Part shown: piece by piece, positions 18,895-27,362 of the stretch
Layout of the letters: each line of letters opens with the position of its first letter
How positions within the stretch are numbered: the stretch's first letter is position 1
From: Streptomyces ficellus
GTDB lineage: Bacteria; Actinomycetota; Actinomycetes; Streptomycetales; Streptomycetaceae
DNA length: 64,000 bases
Direction of reading: 5' to 3'
Assembly: GCF_009739905.1 (NCBI RefSeq)
Contig: NZ_CP034279.1
Span: 558,001 to 622,000, forward strand
The notes under the pieces: generated by a model
Seen by the model: the letters and a program-made list of their open reading frames with translations, nothing else
The model's database searches: none
What the model was told of the DNA's origin: nothing
Translations under genes and position numbers: made by a program

Positions 18895-20313
18895 TCAGCG
18901 TGACGCCGCTGACGACGCGTCGCGGGTTGCGGCCGACGGCCCTCCCCGGGCTGTGGGCTCCTGCCCGCCGGGCCGGCCGGTGTGCCGCCGCCGGACCCAG
19001 GCGGCCAGGACCAGCCCCGCCGCGACGGCGTACGCGGTGGTGCCGACCGTGTCCGGTTCGTCGAACGCGCGGGCCGTGACGTACCGGGCGGCGCCCGCGA
19101 CCGCGACCGTGAGCCATTCCCACCGGCCGTCCAGCGCCACCAGGGCGACCAGGAGCAGGGCGTACCAGGAATAGCCGGGCGTGAGGAGGAGGAAGGCGGT
19201 GCCGGTGACCGTCAGGGCGCCGGCCCAGGGGCGTTCGGGGTCGCCGCGCCGCATCACGTACACCGCGACGGCCGCGAGGACCACCACCACGGCCGGCAGC
19301 GCCCACGCGTCGGGCAGGACGAGCCGCAGCAGGGCGAAGCGGTTGCGGGCCGACGCGTCGTCGTATCCCTCCTCCGCCACGTAGCCGCCGAGGAAGCCGA
19401 AGACGGACGCCCGCGACCACAGGAGGTAGGGGGCGTAGAGGACCGTCACCACGGCGGCCGCGGTGACGGCCACCCTGGCCGCGTCCCGCACGCCGCGTAC
19501 GCCGGCCAGGGCGCCGGGCAGGACGACGGCGGGCAGCATCTTGGTCGCGACGGCCAGTCCCAGCAGGGCGCCGCCCGCGCGGCGGTGGCGTGCGACGACG
19601 CCCAGGGCGGCGACGGTGAACAGCACGCCCAGGACGTCGACGTGGGCGTTGTTGACCGCTTCGACGGGTACGGCGGGGCACCACGCCCAGTACGCCGCCC
19701 TCCAGCGGGCGCCCCGCCGGCGGAGGATCAGCAGCAGCGCGACCGTGGTGGCCACGGAGAGCAGCGCGCCGCCGATCTGGAGGGGCTTGTGGCGGGCGCC
19801 GTCCGGGGACAGCGCGTGGACGACCCGGAAGTAGCCCTCCGCCTGCGGCGGGTAGATGGTGTGGACCCGGGGACGGTTGAGCCGGGTGCACACCTCCGCG
19901 GAGACGCGTGCCCGGTCGGGGCCGGTGCACGCGGCGCCCGACGGGAAGAGCCAGGGGTCGCGCAGGCGCGAGAGCGCGGGGTCGGCGGGGACGTGGTCGT
20001 AGGGCGAGATCCCGGCGGCCTGGACGCGCCCGTCCCAGGCGTAGCGGTACATGTCGGTGCTGGTCCGGGGCGGCGCCACGAGACCGGTGACGGCGATCGC
20101 GAGGGACCCGGCCAGCACCAGTGGAACCACCGCGCGCGCGGGAACCTTGCGCACCGCCCACACCGCGACCGCGAACAGCGCCCAGCACACGGCGTACCAC
20201 CAGGAGAGCCCCGCCGGGTCGGAGTGGTAGCCGTCGGTGCCGACCGTCACCGCGAGGGCTGTGGTGAGGGCGGCGAGCAGGGCGCACACGGTGAGGGTAC
20301 GAGGGCTGGGCAT
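18895..20313 (-). CDS. Polytopic GT87 (DUF2029)-type mannosyltransferase-like protein
   Basis: 472 aa from the ATG at 20313 with about 11-12 membrane helices. It resembles GT-C glycosyltransferases of the GT87/DUF2029 family, which use polyprenyl-phosphate mannose on the outer face of the membrane. An acidic motif follows the first helices (TSTDMYRYAWDGRV, with Asp and Tyr residues in the first extracellular loop), and IYPPQAEGYF and VEAVNNAHVDVLG fit the family. It is divergent from the molybdoenzyme operon with a shared regulatory motif between them. The acceptor is unknown. Confidence 0.8.
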   Translation of the reverse strand: MPSPRTLTVCALLAALTTALAVTVGTDGYHSDPAGLSWWYAVCWALFAVAVWAVRKVPARAVVPLVLAGSLAIAVTGLVAPPRTSTDMYRYAWDGRVQAAGISPYDHVPADPALSRLRDPWLFPSGAACTGPDRARVSAEVCTRLNRPRVHTIYPPQAEGYFRVVHALSPDGARHKPLQIGGALLSVATTVALLLILRRRGARWRAAYWAWCPAVPVEAVNNAHVDVLGVLFTVAALGVVARHRRAGGALLGLAVATKMLPAVVLPGALAGVRGVRDAARVAVTAAAVVTVLYAPYLLWSRASVFGFLGGYVAEEGYDDASARNRFALLRLVLPDAWALPAVVVVLAAVAVYVMRRGDPERPWAGALTVTGTAFLLLTPGYSWYALLLVALVALDGRWEWLTVAVAGAARYVTARAFDEPDTVGTTAYAVAAGLVLAAWVRRRHTGRPGGQEPTARGGPSAATRDASSAASR

Positions 20314-20372
20314 GCGGTCCAGCCTGGCAGCGGAGCGGCCCGTACGGCCGGACGCGAGGCCCGGCGTCCGCG

Positions 20373-20387
20373 TTTCGTAAGGTGTCG
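20373..20387. promoter_or_regulatory. Candidate response-regulator site (TTTCGTAAGGTGTCG)
   Basis: The same 15-mer with one variable base recurs in inverse orientation at 23949-23963, and related CGTAAGG/GGTAAGG elements recur at 27211-27280. Each lies in a divergent intergenic region of this cluster. Confidence 0.5.
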
Positions 20388-20426
20388 GGCCGCCCCGGCG
20401 GGCTGCTCGGGCGGTGTGATGGGGGC

Positions 20427-21572
20427 ATGAGTCCACGACCCCTCCCCCGCCCCGCACCACCGTCCTTCTCGGGCCGGCTGCACGACCCGCGTACCGCCAC
20501 GGCCGTCGGACGCCTGCTGGGCGCGGCCGTGGCGGTGTGCTTCCTGACCGGTGTGGTCAGCCACTACCTGCAGCAGCCGCCCGGGTGGCTGGCGGACCGG
20601 CTTCCCGGCCGGCCCGTGTGGGGCTACCGGTTGAGCCAGGGCCTGCACGTCGCCAGTGGCCTGGCGGCCATTCCGCTGCTGCTGGCGAAGCTGTGGGCGG
20701 TCTATCCGCGGCTGTTCGTGTGGCCCCCGGTCCGTTCCGCGCGGCACGCGCTGGAGCGGCTGTCGGTGGCCGTGCTCGTCGCCACCGCCGTCTTCCAGTT
20801 GTTCACCGGTCTGCTGAACATCGTCGAGTGGTATCCGTGGCCGTTCTCCTTCGTCCCGGTGCACTTCGCCGTCGCCTGGGTGCTGGCCGGTTCGGTCCTG
20901 CTGCACGTGGCGGTCAAGGCGCCGGACATCAGGGCGCACTGGAGCAGGCGGTCCGCGGGCACGCTCGCGCTGCCGGACGAGGACGCGGCCGACCGGCGGT
21001 CGCTGCTGCTGGCGGTCGGGGCGGCGGCCGGGGCGGTCACCGTGACCACCGTCGGCCAGGCGTTCACCCCGCTGAGGTCGCTGGACCTGCTCGCGCCCCG
21101 CCACCCCGATGTGGGCCCGCAGGGCGTGCCGGTGAACCGCACCGCCGCGGCGGCCCGGGTGACCGGGGCGTCGCTGCGCGGGTGGCGGCTGGAGGTGCTC
21201 GGGCCCCGGCCGTACGAGCTGTCGCTGCCTCGGCTGGCGTCCCTGCCGCAGACGGAGGCGACGCTGCCGATCGCGTGCGTGGAGGGCTGGAGCGTGTCGG
21301 CCCGGTGGGGCGGAGTGCGGATCCGGGACCTGCTGGAGCGGGCGGGAGCCCCCGCGGGTGCGGCGGTCCGGGTGGTGTCCCTGGAGGCGCGGGGCGCGTA
21401 CCGGGTGATGGAGATGGGCGGGGAGTACGCCGGCGACCCCCTGACGCTGCTCGCGCTCCGCCTGAACGGCCAGGTGCTGTCGGCCGACCACGGCTTCCCG
21501 GCGCGGATCATCGCGCCCAACCGGCCCGGGGTGCTGCAGACGAAGTGGGTCACCCGCCTGGAGGTGCTCTGA
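20427..21572 (+). CDS. Membrane cytochrome b561-like domain fused to an MsrP-type molybdopterin oxidoreductase domain
   Basis: 381 aa from the ATG at 20427. Residues ~25-175 form four membrane helices with His residues placed as in b-type heme proteins (VSHYLQQ, GLHVASG, PVHFAV, LLHVAV). Residues ~205-380 resemble a sulfite-oxidase/MsrP (YedY) molybdopterin domain, with the Mo-ligand Cys in IACVEGWS (Cys284) and later RIIAPNRPGVLQTKWV. The fusion would combine an electron donor, as in MsrQ, and the external Mo catalytic domain in one chain. The substrate is unknown; repair of oxidised Met or reduction of another S/N-oxide is possible. Its stop overlaps the next start by 1 nt. Confidence 0.83.
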   Translation: MSPRPLPRPAPPSFSGRLHDPRTATAVGRLLGAAVAVCFLTGVVSHYLQQPPGWLADRLPGRPVWGYRLSQGLHVASGLAAIPLLLAKLWAVYPRLFVWPPVRSARHALERLSVAVLVATAVFQLFTGLLNIVEWYPWPFSFVPVHFAVAWVLAGSVLLHVAVKAPDIRAHWSRRSAGTLALPDEDAADRRSLLLAVGAAAGAVTVTTVGQAFTPLRSLDLLAPRHPDVGPQGVPVNRTAAAARVTGASLRGWRLEVLGPRPYELSLPRLASLPQTEATLPIACVEGWSVSARWGGVRIRDLLERAGAPAGAAVRVVSLEARGAYRVMEMGGEYAGDPLTLLALRLNGQVLSADHGFPARIIAPNRPGVLQTKWVTRLEVL

Positions 21573-22006
21573 TGCTGCGCACGGTGACGGGTGTGGTGGG
21601 GGTGTGTCTCATCGGGGTCGGGGCGTTCCTGCTGGCCGGTGTCCGGGACCCGCTCGGTGTCCTGCTCTGGCTGGGTGGGGCGCTGGTACTGCACGATGCC
21701 GTGCTGGCCCCGCTGGTGCTGGCGGCGGGCATGGCGCTGGCGGCGCTGCCCCGGCGGGGCGGCGCCGCCCGTGGGGTGGTGCGCGGTGTGCTCGTGACCG
21801 GTGGCGCCCTGGTGGTGGTGACGCTGCCGTTGCTGCTGCGCCCCGGCGCGCCGCCCAACCCGTCGGCCCTGCCCCTGCCGTACGGCCGGAACCTGCTGGT
21901 CGTCCTCGCGGCGGTGGCGGCCGCGGGCGCGGGCCTCGCCGTCGTGCGGGCGGTGCGTCAGCGGCGTCGCAGTTCGACGAACACCCGCCCGCCGGCCGTC
22001 CACTGA
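21572..22006 (+). CDS. Small integral membrane protein coupled to the molybdoenzyme
   Basis: 144 aa with four hydrophobic segments (about 5-22, 28-52, 68-88 and 105-122) and a basic C-terminus. The ATG overlaps the previous TGA by one base (TGATG), so translation should be coupled; a role as an accessory of the heme/Mo enzyme is inferred from this. Its last 49 bp overlap the 3' end of the convergent methyltransferase gene. I do not recognise the family. Confidence 0.75.
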   Translation: MLRTVTGVVGVCLIGVGAFLLAGVRDPLGVLLWLGGALVLHDAVLAPLVLAAGMALAALPRRGGAARGVVRGVLVTGGALVVVTLPLLLRPGAPPNPSALPLPYGRNLLVVLAAVAAAGAGLAVVRAVRQRRRSSTNTRPPAVH

Positions 22007-22602
22007 CGGGCCTGCCGCCAGCCGGCCGCCGCGGCGTGCCGGCGCAGGGCCCGGGCGCCGACCCGGGCCCAGGGGAAGGGGGCGCCGCGGGCGCCGTCGG
22101 CGTCCTCCACGCGGACCTCGCAGCGTTCGTCGGTGGTGTCGTCGGCGGTGGTCTCGGCGACGATCCTCGCCGGGCCGCCGGTCAGTTCGGCCACCCGGCG
22201 CAACAGCGCCACGGGGTCGCCACCGATGCCGATGTTGCCGTCGATGAGCAGGGCTGTGCGCCAGGTGCCCTCCCCCGGCAGCGGGTCGAACACCGAGCGG
22301 CACAATGCTGTGCCCCCGCTGCGCCGGGTGCGGTCCACGGCCGCGGGGCTCACGTCGATACCGAGGGCGGTCCTGCCCTGCGCGGTGAGCGCCGCGACCA
22401 GGCGGCCGGGACCGCAGCCGATGTCCAGCACGGGCCCGAGGCAGCGCCGCAGCACGGTCAGGTCGGCGCGGTCGGGTGCGCCGCACCAGCGTTCCACGTC
22501 GAGCGGCAGCATCCAGCCGTCGTCGCGGCGCAGGAACAGCCGGCCGCGTCCCCGGCTCAGGGCGTCCGTGTAGGGGTCCGCCCGCCATGCCGTGGTGGTC
22601 AT
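21958..22602 (-). CDS. Class I SAM-dependent methyltransferase
   Basis: 214 aa. Motif I of the Rossmann fold is clear (VLDIGCGPGRLVAAL near residue 58), followed by an acidic end of strand 2 (ALGIDVSP). A later ALLIDGNIGIGGDP segment is typical of a methyltransferase group found with DUF2064 and GT2 genes in actinobacteria. It is last in a three-gene minus-strand operon joined by ATGA overlaps. The acceptor molecule is unknown. Confidence 0.85.
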   Translation of the reverse strand: MTTTAWRADPYTDALSRGRGRLFLRRDDGWMLPLDVERWCGAPDRADLTVLRRCLGPVLDIGCGPGRLVAALTAQGRTALGIDVSPAAVDRTRRSGGTALCRSVFDPLPGEGTWRTALLIDGNIGIGGDPVALLRRVAELTGGPARIVAETTADDTTDERCEVRVEDADGARGAPFPWARVGARALRRHAAAAGWRQARQWTAGGRVFVELRRR

Positions 22603-23228
22603 CGGGCCCTCGCCGTCAGCCGGGCGTGCAGCGTGGCGAACCGGGTCCCGGGGGCCTGGGCCGCGACGAGCCGGGCGTCGTGCCCGGTGTCCACGTCCCG
22701 CAGCAGCGGCAGGTCGGCGACGCGCAGACCGGCTCCGGTCAACCGCCGTCGCACGGCCGCGCCGGTCGTGGGCCGCGACATCGGTACGCCGCGCAGGAGC
22801 CGTGGGTCGGGCCGGGCGAGCCCCAGGGCCCAGAAGCCGCCGTCGACGGCCGGACCGAACCAGGCGTCGTGCGCCCGCCAGGCGCCGGGTGCCAGCGCGG
22901 GCGCCAGCACCGCCTCGCCGATCTGGGGGGTGTCCATGCCGACGAGCAGCGCGGGGCCGTCGCTGAGGGCGAAGGCGGCCGCGAGCCGTTCGTCGAGGCC
23001 GCCTCCGCACTGCGGTGCCACGTCGACGCCCGGCGGCAGCCACGGTCCCGGCGGGCCGTCCAGCACGACGATCCGGCGCGCCGCCGGGAGGGCCGCGACC
23101 GTACGCAGGGTGTCGCTGAGCGCCGCCTCGGCCAGCCGGGCCGCTTCGGAGGCGGTGAAGGGCGGCGTGAGACGGGTCTTCACCCGCCCCGGTACGGGGG
23201 CCTTGGCGATGACGAGCAGGGTGGTCAT
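22599..23228 (-). CDS. DUF2064 family nucleotidyltransferase/glycosyltransferase-A-fold protein
   Basis: 209 aa. The N-terminal AKAPVPGRVKTRL is the family signature and resembles the nucleotide-binding GxG..KT/R loop of GT-A nucleotidyltransferases. LLVGMDTPQI supplies the metal-binding Asp region, and FGPAVDGGFWALGL is also conserved. The family (TIGR04282-related) often neighbours GT2 genes. It overlaps both neighbours by 4 nt, so all three products are probably made together. Confidence 0.85.
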   Translation of the reverse strand: MTTLLVIAKAPVPGRVKTRLTPPFTASEAARLAEAALSDTLRTVAALPAARRIVVLDGPPGPWLPPGVDVAPQCGGGLDERLAAAFALSDGPALLVGMDTPQIGEAVLAPALAPGAWRAHDAWFGPAVDGGFWALGLARPDPRLLRGVPMSRPTTGAAVRRRLTGAGLRVADLPLLRDVDTGHDARLVAAQAPGTRFATLHARLTARAR

Positions 23229-23917
23229 CGCGCCTCCCCCGGAACGGCGAGCACCCTGCTCATGTCGCGTACGGCCTGCCAGGTGCCGCGCCAGGTGCCG
23301 GTGACCTTCGACCGGCCGGTGCGCGGAAGATAGGGCACGTCGACCTCGCGCACGCGCCAGCCCGCGTCGGCCGCCCGCACGACCATCTGCAAGGGGTACC
23401 CGCTGCGGCGGTCGGTGAGGTTCAGCGCGAGCAGCGCGTGGCGGGACGCGGCGCGCATGGGGCCCAGGTCGCCGAGGCGCAGACCGGTGCGCCGGCGCAC
23501 CATCCGGGCGAGGGCCAGGTTGGCCAGGCGTGCGTGCGGGGGCCACGCGCCGGGTGCCTGGGGGCGTCGGCGGCCGAGCACCAGGTCGGCGTCGCCCGCC
23601 GCGACGGCTGCGGCGAAGGGTGCCAGCAGGCCGGGGTCGAGTGAGGCGTCGCAGTCGCAGAAGCAGACCACGTCGGCGGTGGCCGCGGTCAGTCCGGCGT
23701 GGCAGGCGGCGCCGAAGCCCTTGCGCGGTTCGTCGACGACGACCGCGCCCAGGTCGCGGGCGATGCCGCCCGAGCCGTCCGTGGAGCCGTTGTCGACGAC
23801 GATCGCACGCCAGCCGGCGGGGATTCTGGCCAGCACCCATGGCAGGGCCTGCGCCTCGTCCAGACAGGGCAGTACAACATCGACTGTGGGGTTCGCCTTG
23901 AGGTTCACGGACTTCAC
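23225..23917 (-). CDS. Family 2 glycosyltransferase (polyprenyl-phosphate sugar synthase-like)
   Basis: About 230 aa, GT-A fold. It opens with VDVVLPCLDEAQALPWVL, then VVDNGSTDGSGGIARDLG, and has the catalytic DxD-like CDCDASLD near residue 83, as in dolichol-phosphate mannose synthase-type enzymes without a membrane domain. It could supply the lipid-linked sugar for the GT87-like transferase encoded at 18895-20313; that link is inference. GTG starts at 23917 and 23908 are both possible. It heads the GT2-DUF2064-methyltransferase operon, and the candidate regulatory motif lies 32 nt upstream. Confidence 0.87.
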   Translation of the reverse strand: MKSVNLKANPTVDVVLPCLDEAQALPWVLARIPAGWRAIVVDNGSTDGSGGIARDLGAVVVDEPRKGFGAACHAGLTAATADVVCFCDCDASLDPGLLAPFAAAVAAGDADLVLGRRRPQAPGAWPPHARLANLALARMVRRRTGLRLGDLGPMRAASRHALLALNLTDRRSGYPLQMVVRAADAGWRVREVDVPYLPRTGRSKVTGTWRGTWQAVRDMSRVLAVPGEAR

Positions 23918-23948
23918 CGTAGGGACGGCGCGCGGACATATCGGGCAT

Positions 23949-23963
23949 CGACTCCTTACGAAA
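23949..23963. promoter_or_regulatory. Candidate response-regulator site, inverse orientation
   Basis: The minus strand reads TTTCGTAAGGAGTCG, matching 20373-20387 at 14 of 15 positions. It sits between the divergent GT2 operon and the response-regulator gene. Confidence 0.5.
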
Positions 23964-24032
23964 CAGGGACGTCGTCGCGGTGTTCCGCCCCTGGCCGGGA
24001 CGTCACCGCCGCCGTGGTGCGAGGCTTGGCCC

Positions 24033-24884
24033 ATGGACAGTGCATCGCCCGCCCACGTGCTGGTCGTCGACGACGACCCGATGGTCGCCGAGGTCGTCAC
24101 CGGCTACCTCCGGCGCGGGGGCTTCGACGTCGAGTACGCGGCCGACGGCCCCGCGGCCCTCGAAGCGGCCGCCCTCGCCCGGCCGGACCTCGTGGTCCTG
24201 GACCTGATGCTGCCGGGCATGGACGGGCTGGAGGTGTGCCGGAGGCTGCGGGCCACCGGCCCCGTACCCGTGATCATGCTGACCGCCCGCGGTGAGGAGG
24301 AGGACCGGATCACCGGCCTGGAGGTGGGCGCCGACGACTACGTCACCAAGCCGTTCAGCCCCCGCGAACTGGTCCTGCGGGTCGGGTCGGTGCTGCGCCG
24401 CAGCCGGGCCGCCGTCCCCGCCGCGGGCTCCGCCGGCCCGGCGGGCACGCTCCTCGAAGCGGCCGGCATCGGGCTCGATCCGGCCACCCGCCGCGCGACG
24501 AAGGACGGGGACGAACTCGCGTTGACACTCAGGGAGTTCGACCTCCTCGCGTACTTCCTGCGCCACCCGGACCGGGCGCACACCCGTGAGGCCCTGATGC
24601 GGGAGGTGTGGGGCTGGGACTTCGGTGACCTGTCGACGGTGACCGTGCACGTGCGGCGCCTGCGCGGCAAGATCGAGGACGATCCGGCGCGGCCTCTCCT
24701 GATCCGGACGGTGTGGGGCGTCGGCTACCGCTTCGAGCCGGGCCGCCCTGCCGCATCGGTGCCGGACGGCACGGTGGGGGGCGGCACGGTACTGGACGGC
24801 ACGGTACTGGACGGCACGGTGGGGGGCGGCACGGTGGCGGACGGCACGGTGGTGACCACGAGGTCGGCGGGCGGGCAGCCGTGA
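24033..24884 (+). CDS. OmpR/PhoB-family response regulator
   Basis: 283 aa. The receiver domain has the acidic pocket DDD at 13-15, the phospho-acceptor Asp57 (VVLDLMLPG) and Lys106 (YVTKPF). The winged-helix effector domain ends near GVGYRFEPG. The last ~35 residues are an unusual low-complexity tail, rich in (D/G)GTV, encoded by six 15-bp repeats. Its stop overlaps the kinase start (GTGA). It probably controls the flanking glycosylation/redox operons through the CGTAAGG motif; this is inferred from position. Confidence 0.95.
   Translation: MDSASPAHVLVVDDDPMVAEVVTGYLRRGGFDVEYAADGPAALEAAALARPDLVVLDLMLPGMDGLEVCRRLRATGPVPVIMLTARGEEEDRITGLEVGADDYVTKPFSPRELVLRVGSVLRRSRAAVPAAGSAGPAGTLLEAAGIGLDPATRRATKDGDELALTLREFDLLAYFLRHPDRAHTREALMREVWGWDFGDLSTVTVHVRRLRGKIEDDPARPLLIRTVWGVGYRFEPGRPAASVPDGTVGGGTVLDGTVLDGTVGGGTVADGTVVTTRSAGGQP
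24765..24854. repeat. Six 15-bp tandem repeats in the response-regulator tail
   Basis: Units of (g)(a/g)cggcacggt plus a 4-bp variable end run from 24765 to 24854. They encode a GTV pentapeptide tail after the DNA-binding domain. Confidence 0.85.
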
Positions 24885-25993
24885 AAGACCTGCTGCTGAT
24901 CGCCGCGTTCGCCCTCGCCGGCGCCGTGTCGGCCGGTCTGCTGGGGGCAGCGGCCCTGCGGTTCGTGCGCCACCGGTCCGTCGCCGTCTCCCTGACCGTG
25001 GTCGCCGCCGTCACGGTCACCGCGATGTTCGCGGGCACGCTGGCGGTGGCGCAGGCGATGTTCCTGTCCCCGCACGACCTGTACGTGGTGACCACGGTCG
25101 TCGCCATGGCCTCGGTGGTCTCGCTGCTCACCGCGCTGCTGCTGGGCCGCTGGGTCGTCGCCCGCAGCCGCGCGCTGACCGCCGCGGCCCGCGACTTCGG
25201 GGCCGACGGCGACTTCCTCGCACCGGTCGGGGTGTCGACCGCCGAACTGGCCGACCTTTCGCGCGAACTGGCCGCGACGAGCGCCAAGCTGGCCGAGTCC
25301 CGGGCCCGCGAACGCGCGCTGGAGTCCTCGCGCCGCGAGCTGGTCGCGTGGATCTCGCACGACCTGCGCACCCCGCTCGCCGGGCTGCGCGCCATGTCGG
25401 AGGCGCTGGAGGACGGCGTGGTCCCCGACCCCGCCCGGTACCACCGCCGCATCCTCGCCGAGGTGGACCGCCTCAACGTCATGGTGGGCGACCTGTTCGA
25501 GCTGTCCCGCATCCACGCGGGCGCCCTCACCCTCGTCCCGTCCCGGATGTCGGTCTACGACCTGGTGGACGAGGCACTGGCCGGCGCCGATCCGCTGGCC
25601 CGGGCCCACGGGGTCCGGCTCGTCGGGGGCCGGGTCGACCAGGCACCCCTCGAGGTCGACGGCAAGGAGATGACCCGGGCGCTCGCGAACCTGCTCGTCA
25701 ACGCCATCCGGCACACCCCGGCCGACGGCACGGTCGCCGTGGACGCCGCCCGCCGGGACGACCACGTGGTGGTGTCGGTGACCGACGGGTGCGGCGGCAT
25801 CCCGCCCGAGGACCTCAGCCGGGTCTTCGACACCGGCTGGCGCGGCACCCGGGCCCGTACCCCGCCCGCCGGGGCGGGGCTGGGCCTGGCGATCGTCCGC
25901 GGCATCGTCGAGGCGCACGCCGGCCGGGCTGAGGTCCACAACGTCAAGGGCGGCTGCCGTTTCGAGGTCACCCTGCCGGTGCCGACCGGCTGA
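24881..25993 (+). CDS. Membrane sensor histidine kinase, partner of the OmpR-type regulator
   Basis: 370 aa from GTG 24881. Hydrophobic segments lie at about 3-26, 36-58 and 68-89, with almost no extracytoplasmic domain. A linker then leads to HisKA with the phospho-acceptor His160 in [12 protein letters not shown] and a complete HATPase (N-box [13 protein letters not shown]1 DGCGGIP, G2 GAGLGLAIV). The short loops suggest intramembrane or cell-envelope sensing rather than binding of a soluble ligand. Three 17-bp repeats follow the stop codon. Confidence 0.94.
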   Translation: MKDLLLIAAFALAGAVSAGLLGAAALRFVRHRSVAVSLTVVAAVTVTAMFAGTLAVAQAMFLSPHDLYVVTTVVAMASVVSLLTALLLGRWVVARSRALTAAARDFGADGDFLAPVGVSTAELADLSRELAATSAKLAESRARERALESSRRELVAWISHDLRTPLAGLRAMSEALEDGVVPDPARYHRRILAEVDRLNVMVGDLFELSRIHAGALTLVPSRMSVYDLVDEALAGADPLARAHGVRLVGGRVDQAPLEVDGKEMTRALANLLVNAIRHTPADGTVAVDAARRDDHVVVSVTDGCGGIPPEDLSRVFDTGWRGTRARTPPAGAGLGLAIVRGIVEAHAGRAEVHNVKGGCRFEVTLPVPTG

Positions 25994-26036
25994 GAATGCC
26001 GGCCGGTTGAGAGTACCGGCCGGCTGAGAGTGCCGG
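25986..26036. repeat. Three 17-bp tandem repeats spanning the kinase stop codon
   Basis: Units at 25986-26002, 26003-26019 and 26020-26036 share CCGG(C/T)TGAGA(A/G)T(G/A)CCGG. Each contains an in-frame TGA and half-palindromic ccgg ends that can form small hairpins. The first unit supplies the stop of the kinase gene. Confidence 0.85.
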
Positions 26037-26061
26037 CCGTCCGGGCGTGGGGCCCGGCGTG

Positions 26062-27162
26062 TCAAGGGCGGGCGGGAACCGTGTCCGCCGCACCCGCCGC
26101 GCCCGGTACGTCCGCTCCCCGGAGTCCCGCGTGGGCGAACCGCGCCATGCCCGCGGCGAAGCCCACCGACGGCCGCCAGCCGAGGTCCCGGCGCAGCCGC
26201 TGTGAGTCGGCCGTGATGTGCCGTACGTCGCCGAGCCGGTACTCACCCGTGACGACCGGGGCCGGCCCGCCGTGCGCGGCGCACAGCTCGGCCGCCATCT
26301 CGCCCACGGTGTGCGGGTCCCCGCTGCCCGTGTTGTACGCCGTGAGCGCGCCCGGCTCCCGGTCGCCGCCGGCTTCGAGGGCGGCGACGTTCGCCGCCGC
26401 CACGTCGGTGACGTGGATGAAGTCACGCCGCTGCCCTCCGTCCTCGAACACGCGCGGCGCCTCGCCGCGCGCGAGGGAGGAACGGAAGAAGGAGGCGACA
26501 CCGGCGTAGGGAGTGTCGCGCGGCATGCCCGGCCCGTAGACGTTGTGGTAGCGCAGCGACACGGCCCGGCCGCCGGTGGCACGCGCCCACGCGGCGGTGA
26601 GGTGCTCCTGGGCGAGCTTGGTCGTGGCGTACACGTTGCGCGGGTCGGCCGGGGCGTCCTCCCCCACGAGCCCCGGTGCGAGTTCCGCCCCGCAGCGCGG
26701 GCACCTCGGCTCGAACCGGCCGGCCGCCAGGTCGGACGGCGTCCGGGGTCCGGGGCGCACGTCGCCGTGCCGGGGGCACGTGTAGCGCCCCTCCCCGTAC
26801 ACGACCATGGAACCGGCCAGCACCACGTTCCGCACGCCCGCCTCCGCCATCGCGGCGAGCAGGACCGCGGTGCCGAGGTCGTTGTGCCCGACGTACTCCG
26901 GCGCGTCGCCGAAGTCCTTGCCGAGGCCGACCATCGCCGCCTGGTGGCACACCGCGTCCACACCGCGCAGGGCGTCCCTCACGGTGGCGGTGTCCCGCAC
27001 GTCGCCCTCGATCAGTTCCACGCCGTCCGGGACCACCGCCGGCTCCTGATGGGCCGTGGGCAGCAGGGCGTCCAGGACCAGTGGTTGATGGCCGCGCTCG
27101 CGCAGCGCGGCGACGATGTGCGAGCCGATGAACCCGGCTCCTCCGGTGACCAGTACACGCAT
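26062..27162 (-). CDS. NAD-dependent epimerase/dehydratase (SDR) with an internal zinc-ribbon-like insertion
   Basis: 366 aa from the ATG at 27162. The extended-SDR fold starts with the NAD motif TGGAGFIGSH near residue 7, and the catalytic YATTK (Tyr-x3-Lys) lies near residue 176. VRHITADSQRLRRDLGW is the usual late segment of sugar-nucleotide 4-epimerases. Between VVYGEGRYTC and the catalytic site there is an insertion of roughly 45 residues with CPRH and CPRC pairs, which could bind zinc. Sugar-nucleotide modification for the neighbouring glycosyltransferases is likely. Confidence 0.88.
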   Translation of the reverse strand: MRVLVTGGAGFIGSHIVAALRERGHQPLVLDALLPTAHQEPAVVPDGVELIEGDVRDTATVRDALRGVDAVCHQAAMVGLGKDFGDAPEYVGHNDLGTAVLLAAMAEAGVRNVVLAGSMVVYGEGRYTCPRHGDVRPGPRTPSDLAAGRFEPRCPRCGAELAPGLVGEDAPADPRNVYATTKLAQEHLTAAWARATGGRAVSLRYHNVYGPGMPRDTPYAGVASFFRSSLARGEAPRVFEDGGQRRDFIHVTDVAAANVAALEAGGDREPGALTAYNTGSGDPHTVGEMAAELCAAHGGPAPVVTGEYRLGDVRHITADSQRLRRDLGWRPSVGFAAGMARFAHAGLRGADVPGAAGAADTVPARP

Positions 27163-27210
27163 ACGCCCGACGCTACGGGCCGGACCGGGCGTGCGCCGCT
27201 GTCCGCGCCG

Positions 27211-27280
27211 CTCCGTAAGGCTTCCGTCACATCGCCGCGGCAGCGTAGCGGTGGCGGCGGTAGCGGTAAGGATTCCGTAA
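27211..27280. promoter_or_regulatory. Paired GTAAGG-TTCCGT elements between the epimerase and DM13 genes
   Basis: CCGTAAGGCTTCCGTCA at about 27213 and GGTAAGGATTCCGTAA at about 27265 are direct repeats ~52 bp apart. Their CGTAAGG core resembles the motifs at 20373 and 23949. Confidence 0.45.
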
Positions 27281-27362
27281 CCCGCCAGAGGCACTACGAG
27301 CGGGCCGTCCCCGGTTGAATGGACACGGCCGGACGGGCCGGCGAGACGAGGGGGACGACACT

